In this document: positions 56,341-64,000 of the stretch, in pieces
Position numbering within the stretch: position 1 is the stretch's first letter
Layout: every line of letters starts with the position of its first letter
Origin: Pseudofrankia sp. DC12
GTDB lineage: Bacteria; Actinomycetota; Actinomycetes; Frankiales; Frankiaceae
Length of the DNA: 64,000 bases
Reading direction: 5' to 3'
Assembly: GCF_000966285.1 (NCBI RefSeq)
Contig: NZ_KQ031391.1
Span: forward strand, 2,887,208 to 2,951,207
Program-made: the position numbers and the translations under genes
The notes under the pieces: generated by a model
Databases searched by the model: none
Told to the model about the DNA's origin: nothing
What the model saw: only the letters and a program-made list of their open reading frames with translations

Positions 56341-57019
56341 CCGCCCGCGGCTCCCGCCTGGAGCTGGCGGTGCGCCGGGGCCTGCCGATGGGCCTGGGCG
56401 CGGGGATGTTCGCGATCGCCGCCGTGCACACCGTGGAGGTGGCCCGCTGGGCGGGTCAGCCGCTGTGGGCCGCCGTGCTGATCGCCGGGACCGGTGAGGC
56501 GATGGCGATCGGCGCCGTCCTGGAGACCCGCCACCGCCGCCAGGCCGACGGGAAGGGCGGCGCGTTCTGGCCGGTGCTCGTCACGATGGCCGCCGTCGGG
56601 TTCTCGCTCGCGTGCAACCTGACGACCGCGCTCGCCCACCACGACGACAAGACCGGCGCCTTGACGGGCCAGCCGGGATTGTGGCGGCCGGTGATGGCCG
56701 GTTGGCCGGTGCTCGCGTTCGCGCTCGTGACCGTGATGAAGGCGACCGGCCGCCACGGCGCCGACGCGCCCGCCCCGGCGGCCGAGGACGCCACGGCCGT
56801 CGTGGCACCGGTACCACCGCCCGGCGCGGCACCGGTACCACCCGGCCGAAGCCGTCCGGCCGTGACGCGCTCGCCGGGCTACCCGACAGCGACACCCGGT
56901 CGGACCGGCAGCTCGCCGCCGACCTCGGTCCGACCGCCGGCCTGACCCCGGCGACCGCCCGGCGCTACCTCGCCGAGCTCCGCAAGCCCGCCCCGGCTCC
57001 GGCCGTGGATGCGGCATGA
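56337..57019 (+). pseudogene. DUF2637/SpdB-like membrane protein, frameshifted near 56845
   Basis: Four hydrophobic segments (about 14-32, 38-58, 72-92, 110-128) match DUF2637 proteins, which include AICE spread proteins acting with TraB. The first frame drifts into non-native SRPAVTRSPGYP and stops at 56945. The frame one base back continues GRDALAGLPDSDTRSDRQLA and then LGPTAGLTPATARRYLAELRK, the usual HTH-like tail. It ends at an ATGA overlap with the next gene. One C is probably missing from the CCACCC run around 56845. Confidence 0.75.
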
Positions 57020-57249
57020 GCGGCATCCGCGCGGACCTGGCCCGCGTGCCGTGGTGGGCGACCGGCTTGCTCGTGCTCCTGGCCGTGCTCGTGCTCGTCC
57101 TGCGGGTCGCGGGCCTGGCCGTGTGCCTGGTCGTGGACACCGCCGAGCGGGTCGAGCTGGCCGCCTCGAACCGCGCCGGGATCGCCCCACTCGGCGGCTC
57201 GTCCTGGCCCCTGACCGACGTCCCGACTCCCAGCGGAGGTGCCTGGTGA
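57016..57249 (+). CDS. Small AICE membrane protein
   Basis: 77 aa with one strong transmembrane helix (WWATGLLVLLAVLVLVLRVAGLAVCLVV) and a short polar end. It lies between the Spd-like gene and traB, overlapping both, a slot typical of small Spd proteins that assist mycelial spread of AICEs. No family assigned. Confidence 0.72.
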   Translation: MSGIRADLARVPWWATGLLVLLAVLVLVLRVAGLAVCLVVDTAERVELAASNRAGIAPLGGSSWPLTDVPTPSGGAW

Positions 57250-59432
57250 CCGAGCTTCCCGACGACGACATGGCGACCCCGGCGCCCGGCAAGCTGCTGG
57301 CTGGCCCATGGACCCCGACACTCGACACCCCGGCCGCGCTCGACGCCGAGGACGCCATCCCGGTGACGGTGGCGGTCGAGCTGGACGGCGACGGGGCCGA
57401 CCCGGTGCCCGTCGACCGGCCGGCACTCGTGGGTGAGGCGCTCGCGCCGTGGGAGCGGCAGGCGGAGCGGCGCCCGGTGCTCGCGCCGTGGCTGTTGGAC
57501 CCGGAGGCCCGGCGTGCGGCGGTGGTGTGGTCGGCGGGTGCGGTGTTGCACCCGGTCGCGTTCCACGCGGTGCGCGCCCCGCTGTACGTGCTGCGGCTGG
57601 CCGCGAACGCGCCGCGTGGCGCGCTGCGGCTGGTGAAGCTCGCCGGGCGGTGGGTGCTCGACTGGGAGTCCCACGGCCTGATCGCGGGTGCCGCCGGCGG
57701 CAGCGTCGACACGTCCCCGGCGTACCTGGCGCTGACCCGGCAGCGTGACGGCCGGCTCAAGCGCCGCGCGTCGATCGCCGGCAGCGTCCTGTTGGTCGCC
57801 GGGGTCGGGGACACGCTGCTGTGGTACCTGGAGCCGGCCGGGTTCTGGGGCGGCACGGTCGCCGCGATCCTCGGCCTGGGCCTGGCGGGGCGGCGCAAGG
57901 ACAAGCCGGTCGTGTCCTCCCGCGTCACCGGGGCCGGTGCGCCGCCGCGGTTGACGTCGGACGCGATCGTCCGCGCGCTCGGCGCGGCGTCGATCCGCAA
58001 CCTGTCGGACAGGGCCGCTGAGCAGATCGACTTCATCGCCCCGGGAATCGGCCGGGACGGGCACGGCTGGCGCGCTGAGCTGGACCTGCCGTTCGGGGTC
58101 ACGGTCTCCGACGTGCTCGACGCCCGCTCCCGGGTCGCGTCGGGCCTGCGCCGCCCGCTCGGCGCGGTCTGGCCGGAAGGCCGTCCCGAGGTCCACCCGG
58201 GCCGCCTGATCCTGTTCGTCGGCGACCACGACCTCTCGACGCTGCCACCGATCCCGTGGGCGCTGGAGCGCTCGGGCACGGTCGACCTGTTCGCCCCCGG
58301 TTCCATCCCGTGGGGCACCGACCCGCGCGGCCGCCCGGTCAAGGTCGGCCTGTTCGAGAACAACGTGCTGATCGGCGCGATCCCCGGCGCGGGCAAGACC
58401 GCCGCGCTTCGCCCGCTGGTCCTCGCCGTCGGCCTGGACCCGCTGTCCGAGTCGTGGGTGTTCAACCTCAAGGGCAACCGCGACCTGTCCGGCGCCGAGC
58501 TGTTCGCGACCCGCTACGTCTCATCCATGGGCCCGGCCGGCGTCCAAGCCGCCTTGGAGGGCCTGCGCGACCTGAAGAAGGAGATCCTGCGCCGGACCGA
58601 GGTCATGGCCGGCATCCCCGAGGCGCTCGCCCCCGACGGGTCCGTCACCCGCGAGCTGGCCGCGCGCCGCGAGCTGGGTCTGCACCCGCTGGTGATGACG
58701 ATCGATGAGGCGCAGAACCTGTTCTCCGACTCGAAGGTCGGCGAAGAGGCCGGCCAGCTCGCCGAGGACTGCATCAAGCTCGGACGGGCGTTCGGCGTGA
58801 TCCTCATGCTCGCGACCCAGCGGCCCGACAAGGAGTCGGTCCCGACCGGCGTGTCCGCCAACGTCTCCATCCGGTTCTGCCTGCGGGTCATGGGCCAGGT
58901 CGAGAACGACATGGTGCTCGGCACCTCCGCATACAAGAACGGGATTCGCGCGACGACGCTCCGGCCGTCGGACAAGGGAATCGGAATGCTCGTCGGCGGC
59001 GGCGACGAGCCGACCGTGGTCCGTACTGCATATATCCAGATTCCCGAGTCGAAGAAGATCGGCGCCCGCGCGCGGGCGATGCGCATCGCCGCGGGCACCC
59101 TGACCGGCTACGCCGCCGGCCAGTGGGCGTACACGGAGGACACCGGCCCCGACTACAGCCTGATCGCCGACCTGCTCCAGGTCATGGCCGAGCCCAAGGC
59201 CCACTCGGCGACGCTGTGCGGCCGGCTCTACGCCCACTGGCCCGAGCGGTACGCCGCGACCGGCCCCGACGGCGAGCGGATGCCCTGGGCCGCCGAGACC
59301 CTCGCCGCCGCCCTCAAGCCGTTCGGCGTGACCACCAAGCAGGTCTGGGCCAAGAGCCCCGGCGTCGACACCGGGACCAACCGCAACGGCGTCGAGCGCG
59401 CCGACCTCGTGGCCGCCGCCAAGAACTCCTAG
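57246..59432 (+). CDS. traB: TraB FtsK/SpoIIIE-type conjugal DNA translocase
   Basis: 728 aa, GTG start overlapping the upstream stop (GTGA). Membrane segments near 180-210 precede the motor domain with Walker A AIPGAGKT at about 378-385 and Walker B LVMTIDEAQNLF near 485. The sensor-like ATQRPDKESVPTGVSANVSIRFCLRV is conserved. The C-terminus has a winged-helix-like region that should read clt DNA. This hexameric pump moves double-stranded AICE DNA between hyphae. It is one of the few core AICE genes still intact. Confidence 0.93.
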   Translation: MTELPDDDMATPAPGKLLAGPWTPTLDTPAALDAEDAIPVTVAVELDGDGADPVPVDRPALVGEALAPWERQAERRPVLAPWLLDPEARRAAVVWSAGAVLHPVAFHAVRAPLYVLRLAANAPRGALRLVKLAGRWVLDWESHGLIAGAAGGSVDTSPAYLALTRQRDGRLKRRASIAGSVLLVAGVGDTLLWYLEPAGFWGGTVAAILGLGLAGRRKDKPVVSSRVTGAGAPPRLTSDAIVRALGAASIRNLSDRAAEQIDFIAPGIGRDGHGWRAELDLPFGVTVSDVLDARSRVASGLRRPLGAVWPEGRPEVHPGRLILFVGDHDLSTLPPIPWALERSGTVDLFAPGSIPWGTDPRGRPVKVGLFENNVLIGAIPGAGKTAALRPLVLAVGLDPLSESWVFNLKGNRDLSGAELFATRYVSSMGPAGVQAALEGLRDLKKEILRRTEVMAGIPEALAPDGSVTRELAARRELGLHPLVMTIDEAQNLFSDSKVGEEAGQLAEDCIKLGRAFGVILMLATQRPDKESVPTGVSANVSIRFCLRVMGQVENDMVLGTSAYKNGIRATTLRPSDKGIGMLVGGGDEPTVVRTAYIQIPESKKIGARARAMRIAAGTLTGYAAGQWAYTEDTGPDYSLIADLLQVMAEPKAHSATLCGRLYAHWPERYAATGPDGERMPWAAETLAAALKPFGVTTKQVWAKSPGVDTGTNRNGVERADLVAAAKNS

Positions 59433-59510
59433 ACCCGGACGGGTCTAGACCTAGACCCCCCTCTAGACCCCCCCACCCCGCTGACCTGCGGCCTAGGGAC
59501 CTAGACCCCC
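59429..59510. repeat. CTAGACC repeat cluster after traB, candidate clt locus
   Basis: CTAGAC-type direct repeats start at 59429, 59445, 59451, 59463 and 59501, with an inverted GGGTCTAG at 59441. GACCCGGA, the TraB recognition octamer I recall for plasmid pSVH1, occurs at 59432-59439. The array overlaps the traB stop. Such repeats form the cis-acting transfer locus in Streptomyces systems. Confidence 0.65.
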
Positions 59511-59919
59511 CGACCGGCGATCAAGGTTCCCGGGCCTGAGCGGGGTCCAGGACCCCCGACAGCCTCTAGCCGAAGGAGATCCCCTTGCCACCCTGACGCC
59601 CGAAACCGGACCTGCCGCGCGTATTTCCCGGACAGGGGCGGATCGTGCCGGCTACCGTGCTCTGCGGGACCACACCCACACACAGAGCGAGGTAGCACCC
59701 GCAGCCGCGAGAGCGAGCGTCCAGCACCACGAGTCGGCTGGACGAGTCGCTAGGCACCAACCCTTCCCAGTCCGGTCCCCGCCCGCCCCTTCCTGCCGCA
59801 CCACCCAGGCCGCTCGCTACGGCCGGCAGAGGACACCCGGGCACTTCCGTAGATCACGCCCACAGCCCCGATAGGGGTTCGTCGCGGCGTGCTCGCCCTG
59901 GGAAGGGACCGCACCCCTC
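59511..59919. other. Non-coding region between clt-like repeats and rep
   Basis: About 410 bp, with no frame supported. It could include the replication origin acted on by the downstream initiator. GGAAGGGACC before 59920 is the rep ribosome site. Confidence 0.45.
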
Positions 59920-61463
59920 GTGGCGCTCCTGACGTTCGACGTCGCCGCAGAAGCCGGCCCGCGCCTCGCGGACGGCAGCCTTGGCGCGTTCTGGACACAG
60001 GTCAACCGGATCGCTGGCTGCACCCGGCCCATCCGGCTGTCCGGCTGGAGCGGCCAGGTCGACACCGCCACCGGGGAGATCCGCCGCACGTTCGACTCCG
60101 CGACCCAGCCGGACGGCACGATCCTGATCCCGTGCGGCAACCGGCGCGCGGGTGTCTGCCCGTCGTGCTCGTGGACCTACGCCGGGGACGCCTGGCAGAT
60201 CGTGCATGCCGGCCTGGCCGGCGGCCGGGGCCTGCCCGCCTCGGTCGCCACCCATCCCGGCCTGTTCGTGACGCTGACCGCGCCGTCGTTCGGGAAGGTC
60301 CATTCCCGCAACGCCAAGGACCACGAGAAAGCCCGACCGTGCCACCCGCGCCGGGGCGTCTGCCGGCACGGCAACCCGATCGGCTGCCTGCGCAAGCACA
60401 AGGAGCTGGATGACCCCGCCCTCGGGCAGGCGGTCACGCCGTGCTGCTACGACTACGCCGGGGCCGTCCTGTGGAACGCGACCGCGGCGCGGCTGTGGAA
60501 CGCACCGTGGATCTCTGGTATCGACGGATCGCCCACCAGATCGGCGCCCCGCTCACCAGCGGCACCCGCAAAGACGGCACCGTCCGGATCGGGATCCGGG
60601 AGCTCGTCCAGCTCTCGTACGTCAAGGTCGCCGAGAACCAGGCCCGCTGCCTGATCCACTACCACGGCATCCTGCGCCTCGACGGGTACAGCTCGATCTC
60701 CGGCGACTACCCGGAACCACCTGAGTGGGCAACCGGGAAGCTGCTGGCCGCCGCCTGGCGCTGGGCGGTCGAGCGGGTCCGTGAGCCCTGCCCGACCCCG
60801 ACCGGCGCCGGGCTGGTGGATGCCCGCTGGGGACCGGAACACGACGAGAAGCACATCGGCCTGGCCGGCGGCGCCGAACTCGACCCGGCCGCCGTCGCGA
60901 ACTACCTGCCCAAGTACGTCACCAAGGATCTCCACGAGTCCGGCGCGCTGTCGCGGCCGATCCGCACGACCGGGGACCTGTTCGGGGTCCTGCCGTTCCT
61001 CAACGCCCACCAGGCCGCGATGGTGAAAGCCGCCTGGGACCTCGGTGGCCGGCGCCACCTCGCCGGCCTGCGGCTGCGCGCCAACGCCCACCAGTACGGC
61101 TACCGCGGGCACTGGCTGACCAAATCGCGCCGCTACTCGACCACCTTCGGCGCCTGCCGACAGGAACGCCGCGACTGGATCCGCACCCACGACAGCGCCG
61201 GCAACCCCCGCACCCCACTCGATGCCTGGAACCGCCCTCTCGAGGACGACACCGGCGACGAAGTCATCGCACTCGGCTCCTGGCGCTTCGAAGGCGCCGG
61301 CTACCGCCTCGCCGGAGACGCCCAACTCGCCGCCATGGCCGCCGACATGGCCCGCTCGCGAAGAGAAGCCGCCCGCTCCGAACGCGCATCCGCGCGGCTC
61401 GACAGCGGGCCCGGCAGCGCCGCCAAGCTTCCGCCGGGCCCGCCTACCCCACCCACCAGGTAG
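59920..61463 (+). pseudogene. RepSA-type rolling-circle replication initiator, frameshifted near 60502
   Basis: The first frame (GTG start) has CGNRRAGVCPSCSWTYAGDAWQI, a zinc-like module, and FVTLTAPSFGKVHSR (motif I). It reads AARLWN near 60502, then loses similarity. One base back, RTVDLWYRRIAHQIG continues into IHYHGILRLDG, an HUH motif, and NYLPKYVTKDL, containing the catalytic Tyr region. One C appears missing at AACGCACC (expected AACCGCACC). The restored protein would be about 514 aa. The initiator is required for AICE replication after excision. Confidence 0.85.
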
Positions 61464-61479
61464 GAGAGGCACCCTCATC

Positions 61480-61794
61480 GTGACGCACGAACAGCCCCAG
61501 CAAACCGGGACCGCCAGGACTACCCGGCAACAGCCCCCGGAAGTGGTCCGCCGGCTGCGCGCCCAGATCGCCGCCAACGCCCGCCTGGCCAAGGAAGACC
61601 CGGTGCAGGTCACCGCGCCGGCCCGCGCCGCGTTCCTCGGCAAGTTCGAGCGCGAGGCCGACCCGGACGGCACCCTCCCGCCCGAGGAACGCGCCCGCCG
61701 TGCCGACTGCCTACGGCGGGCCCACATGCAGCGCCTCGCCCTGCGTAGCGTCCAGGCCCGCCGCGCCCGTGCGGCCGGGGAGCGTGCGGCATGA
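61480..61794 (+). CDS. Small basic protein between rep and int
   Basis: 104 aa, GTG start after GGTAGGAGAGG. Highly helical and charged (VVRRLRAQIAANARL, FLGKFEREADPDGTLPPEERARRADCLRRAHMQ). AICEs often have an excisionase at this place, but no MerR/HTH_17 signature is seen, so I do not call it Xis. The stop overlaps the integrase ATG. Confidence 0.7.
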   Translation: MTHEQPQQTGTARTTRQQPPEVVRRLRAQIAANARLAKEDPVQVTAPARAAFLGKFEREADPDGTLPPEERARRADCLRRAHMQRLALRSVQARRARAAGERAA

Positions 61795-62725
61795 CCGCCA
61801 TCGACCCGATGTGGGATCTGCTGATCACGTCGTGAACCGGTCCTTGGACGCGGCGAATGCCTCGGACAACACGCGCCGGCTCTACCTGAACGCGGTGCGC
61901 CTGTTCGTCGCCTGGCTACTCGACCGCGACGACGCACCCGCCGAGGCGGCCGACATCAGCCGCTCCCACGTCGAACAGTTCCTGATCGACTTCCGGACGC
62001 TGCCGAGTCCGCGCCGCCCGAACGGTCGGAGCGCCGCCTACGCCAACCAGGTGTACCGCGGGCTCCAGCAATGGTTCGGCTGGCTGATCGCCGAAGACGA
62101 GATCGAACGATCCCCGCTCGACCGGATGCGACCACCGGTCGTCCCAGACAAGCCGGTCCCCGTGCTGGAGGACGACCAAATCCGGGCGCTCCTGGCGACC
62201 TGCGCGGGCAAGCTGTTCATCGACCGCCGCGACAACGCGATCATCCGAACCCTGATGGACAGCGGCGGCCGACGCGCCGAGGTCAGCAAGCTGGAAGTCC
62301 CAGACGTCGACCTGGCGGCCAAGACACTGCGCGTCCTTGGCAAGGGCCGCCGCTTCCGCGACGTACCGATCGGGAACAACACGGCTCTGGCGCTCGGCCG
62401 GTACCTGCGGGCCCGTGCCCGGGAGAAGGGCGCCAACCTCCCCGCGCTGTGGCTGGCGTCGAACGGCCGGCACGCCCTGACCGGGGACGGCATCGCCCGG
62501 ATGCTCTACCGGCGCGGCGCGCTGATCGGCCTGCCTCGGCTGCACCCTCACCAGTTCCGCCACACGCTGGCAGATGACTGGCTGGAGGCCGGCGGGACCG
62601 AGGGCGACCTGATGCGGATCATGGGCTGGAGATCCCGCCAGATGGTCGACCGGTACGCGGCCGGCGCCCAGGACCGCCGAGCCCGGAAGGCTCACGACCG
62701 CCTGGGGCTCGGTGACCGGTTCTGA
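61791..62725 (+). pseudogene. int: Tyrosine site-specific integrase, frameshifted at 61833
   Basis: The coupled ATG at 61791 gives MTAIDPMWDLLITS then a stop. With one G restored (TCGTGGAAC instead of TCGTGAAC), the frame continues WNRSLDAANASDNTRRLYL into a SAM-like N-terminal domain and a phage-integrase catalytic domain. It has Arg in SGGRRAEVSKL, HPHQFRHTLADDWL (HxxR), GWRSRQ in place of the usual GH, and Tyr in MVDRYA. It lies next to attR as expected. An in-frame GTG at 61831 could allow a shortened but functional protein. Confidence 0.88.
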
Positions 62726-62793
62726 GCGGCGTGCCCCCCGACCGGTCCGCGTCAGGACCTACGGTCGATGGCTTCCGGGCGTACAGTCGGGCC

Positions 62794-63000
62794 ATGAAGC
62801 GGATGATCCAGATTCCGTATGAGCTGGAGCAGGAGGAAGACGGCACCTGGGGCGCCCATGCTGTCTTTCCGAAGGGCGGGGCTCACGGCGTCGGGGACAC
62901 CCCGGAAGCGGCGGTCGCCGATCTCCACGAGGCGGTCACCCTGGTCATCGAGGAGCTGGGCGTCCCGTCGGTGCTGACCATCGTCCAGGACGTCGCCTGA
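62794..63000 (+). CDS. hicB: HicB-family antitoxin
   Basis: 68 aa with the partial RNase H fold of HicB: QIPYELEQEEDGTWGAHAVFP, HGVGDTPEAAVADLHEAVTLVIEEL. It lacks the C-terminal DNA-binding domain of longer HicBs. Its stop abuts the HicA start. Antitoxin first is the less usual order but is common in actinobacteria. It sits between int and attR, so it leaves with the element. Confidence 0.85.
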   Translation: MKRMIQIPYELEQEEDGTWGAHAVFPKGGAHGVGDTPEAAVADLHEAVTLVIEELGVPSVLTIVQDVA

Positions 63001-63228
63001 ATGCCTCCGCTCCCGTCAAGGCCCGGCGCGGACGTCGTCCGGGCCCTGGAGAAGGCCGGCTTCAAGCTGCTCCGCGTCAAGGGCAGCCATCACATGTTGA
63101 CCGGCCTCGGTGGTCGTTTCGTGGTCGTACCGGTGCATGCGGGTAAGGACGTCCCGCCGGGCACGCTCCGCCGGATCATCCGCGACGCGGACCTGTCGGT
63201 AGAGCAGTTCATCGAGCTTCTGCCGTAG
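63001..63228 (+). CDS. hicA: HicA-family mRNA interferase toxin
   Basis: 75 aa with the double-stranded RNA-binding-like fold: ALEKAGFKLLRVKGSHHML with the catalytic His in GSHH, VVVPVHAGKDVPPGTLRRIIRDADLSVEQF. Begins directly after the hicB stop. Probably stabilises the AICE by post-segregational killing (family knowledge). Confidence 0.9.
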   Translation: MPPLPSRPGADVVRALEKAGFKLLRVKGSHHMLTGLGGRFVVVPVHAGKDVPPGTLRRIIRDADLSVEQFIELLP

Positions 63229-63336
63229 CGGCTCGCCGCACGAACGAAGATCGATGAAGTCCTATCACCTTCGGGCGGAACGGGGTGCGAGCGACCTGCA
63301 ACGACGCAGGTCGGCTCACCGCTCAGGCGGTGTTAG

Positions 63337-63385
63337 CTCGTAAGCGATAGGTCGCGGGTTCAATCCCCGCCTTCGGCTCTCACCC
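63337..63385 (+). repeat. attR, 49-bp direct repeat
   Basis: Perfect copy of 50778-50826 without the 5' half of the tRNA, so it is not a functional tRNA gene. Confidence 0.95.
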
Positions 63386-63917
63386 TGCCCGACAAGGGCT
63401 TTGGCCCGTCAGGCGCTATCAGCCCTCCAGGCGCACCGTTCGCGCGGCTATCAACCTTTCGACGCCTCCCCCGTGCGTGGTGCGATGTTCTGACGCCCGG
63501 ACAGGTGGCGGACCGACGCGCCCGCCGAGCACGGCGCGCCAGCGCGGCGCGCAGGCGGCTTCGCCGCGGGCCGCCAGGTCCCGGCCGCGCGTGGCGGGTG
63601 CGGCGCGACCGAAGCGGGTGTCAGCTCGGACCGGCTCCGGGCTTGAGGCTGATCTCGAAGAAGTCAAGCAGGGCGTCGGCGATCAGCGGCGCCATCGCCT
63701 CGGCTGGCCGCTGCACCCCCCACCTGCGCCTCGATCTAGCATGCGATCACTCGACATAGTTGATCGAGAACATCGGCGCGGGCCCCCTCGCTCATGCGGC
63801 CGAGTATGCCCGTGGGCTACTAAACGGCCGGATCGAACGACGTCTCACTCGGAAGCCGGGCCAGCCGCCGCGGCCCGCCAGCCGCGCGGCGTCACCAGAC
63901 TCCGGCGCCATCGAGAA
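63386..63917. other. Right flank of the AICE, no confident gene
   Basis: Contains AAGGGCTTTGGCCC just after attR (terminator-like) and the right copy of the 56-bp flank repeat (63505-63560). A minus-strand stretch around 63625-63700 reads MAPLIADALLDFFEISLKPG to a stop but has no upstream frame; a second fragment MSEGARADVLDQLCRVIAC lies just before it in another frame. These may be pieces of a decayed small gene. Confidence 0.4.
63505..63560. repeat. Right copy of the 56-bp near-identical flank sequence
   Basis: 54 of 56 positions match 50932-50987; see the finding on duplicated flanks. Confidence 0.8.
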
Positions 63918-63950
63918 GGCCCCGGCTGGTTCGCGGAACCTGCCGGGGCC
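63918..63950 (-). terminator. Long hairpin near the right edge
   Basis: GGCCCCGGCTGGTTC pairs with GAACCTGCCGGGGCC across GCG with a single T-T mismatch. Minus-strand stop codons at 63973-63971 and 63989-63987 suggest it ends a leftward gene lying mostly outside the window. Confidence 0.6.
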
Positions 63951-64000
63951 CTGCTGGATGCGCGGCCTGGTCAGGCCGCTGACAGTTCAGGCCGTCTCGG

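Larger units (their letters stand above)
50778..63385 (+). mobile_element. Actinomycete integrative and conjugative element (AICE) in tRNA-Thr
   Basis: About 12.6 kb between two 49-bp direct repeats. The modules are all typical of AICEs: GntR repressor, WhiB-like and sigma-like regulators, DUF2637/Spd membrane protein, TraB FtsK-type DNA pump, RepSA-type initiator, small basic protein and tyrosine integrase next to attR. It transfers double-stranded DNA via TraB rather than a type IV secretion system (family knowledge). Cargo includes a GNAT enzyme and HicBA. Several genes are broken, so autonomous excision or transfer is doubtful. Confidence 0.92.

Noticed and set aside
59566-59844. 92-codon minus-strand frame between clt-like repeats and rep
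   Set aside because: No ribosome site, poor codon pattern and no recognisable motif; the region is better read as non-coding.
61480-61794. Excisionase call for the small gene before int
   Set aside because: Position fits, but no excisionase helix-turn-helix signature is visible, so it is left as a small basic protein.
63337-63378. Second tRNA-Thr gene
   Set aside because: Only the 3' half from the anticodon loop is present; it is the attR copy.

Overview
The window is very GC-rich and carries WhiB-family regulators, a Crp/GlxR-type regulator, the MarP acid-resistance protease, BldG, a K+-independent H+-pyrophosphatase and a Tad pilus locus. Together these indicate a mycelial actinobacterium. 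The gene set and the type of integrated element suggest Frankia or a close relative; that assignment is inference. The first 50 kb follow, with few changes, the gene order known around ponA2-whiB4-crp-nth-marP-tad-topA-holB in Mycobacterium and Streptomyces.

Layout. 0-3 kb: NarL-type two-component pair, LysE-type exporter, tRNA-Pro(CGG). 3-8.5 kb: metallophosphoesterase, YqeY-like protein, PASTA-bearing bifunctional penicillin-binding protein (PonA2 type), WhiB4/WblA. 8.5-13.2 kb: two coupled ArsA-type ATPases, a DUF4177 protein, a RidA protein, a broken Nudix gene, an MBL-fold hydrolase. 13.7-18.2 kb: giant class III cyclase-AAA-TPR protein facing a Crp-family regulator. 18.4-24.9 kb: Nth, CoA-type Nudix, cupredoxin lipoprotein, MarP, epoxide-hydrolase-like enzyme, holin-like membrane protein, degenerate Fic-like protein. 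25-29.6 kb: compact Tad (Flp-type pilus/secretion) operon. 29.7-35.2 kb: LapA-like protein, DUF1998 helicase, BldG and its ATP-binding partner. 35.9-45.5 kb: hppA, topA, an MFS-thymidylate-kinase fusion and holB, the last three overlapping. 45.5-47.8 kb: an insertion between holB and ricT made of a flavin monooxygenase and two tiny precursor-like peptides. They share a lasso-type leader motif and have Gly/Trp- or Gly/Phe/Trp-repeat cores. This is the best candidate for an undescribed system in the window. 48.2-50.1 kb: ricT and an OmpR-type regulator.

50.75-63.4 kb: an actinomycete integrative and conjugative element (AICE) in tRNA-Thr(CGU). It is bounded by a 49-bp direct repeat that rebuilds the 3' half of the tRNA. 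It carries a GNAT enzyme, a GntR/UTRA repressor, a WhiB-like regulator, a sigma-70-like gene, DUF2637/Spd-type and small membrane proteins, the TraB translocase, a RepSA-type initiator, an integrase and a HicBA toxin-antitoxin pair. The sigma gene is split by a 1041-bp IS5/ISL2-group insertion with a perfect ATT target duplication. Four AICE genes each need one extra base to restore frame, so the element is decaying or the sequence has G/C undercalls. After attR there is a diverged second copy of the left-end flank, then no confident gene.

How the genes work together. The left half is a cell-envelope, redox and stress module (PonA2, WhiB4, Crp, MarP, ArsA pair) followed by surface appendage assembly (Tad) and a sigma-factor partner-switch (BldG). 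The replication and nucleotide block (topA, MFS-tmk fusion, holB) is translationally coupled. The AICE adds a self-contained regulation-transfer-replication-integration cassette.
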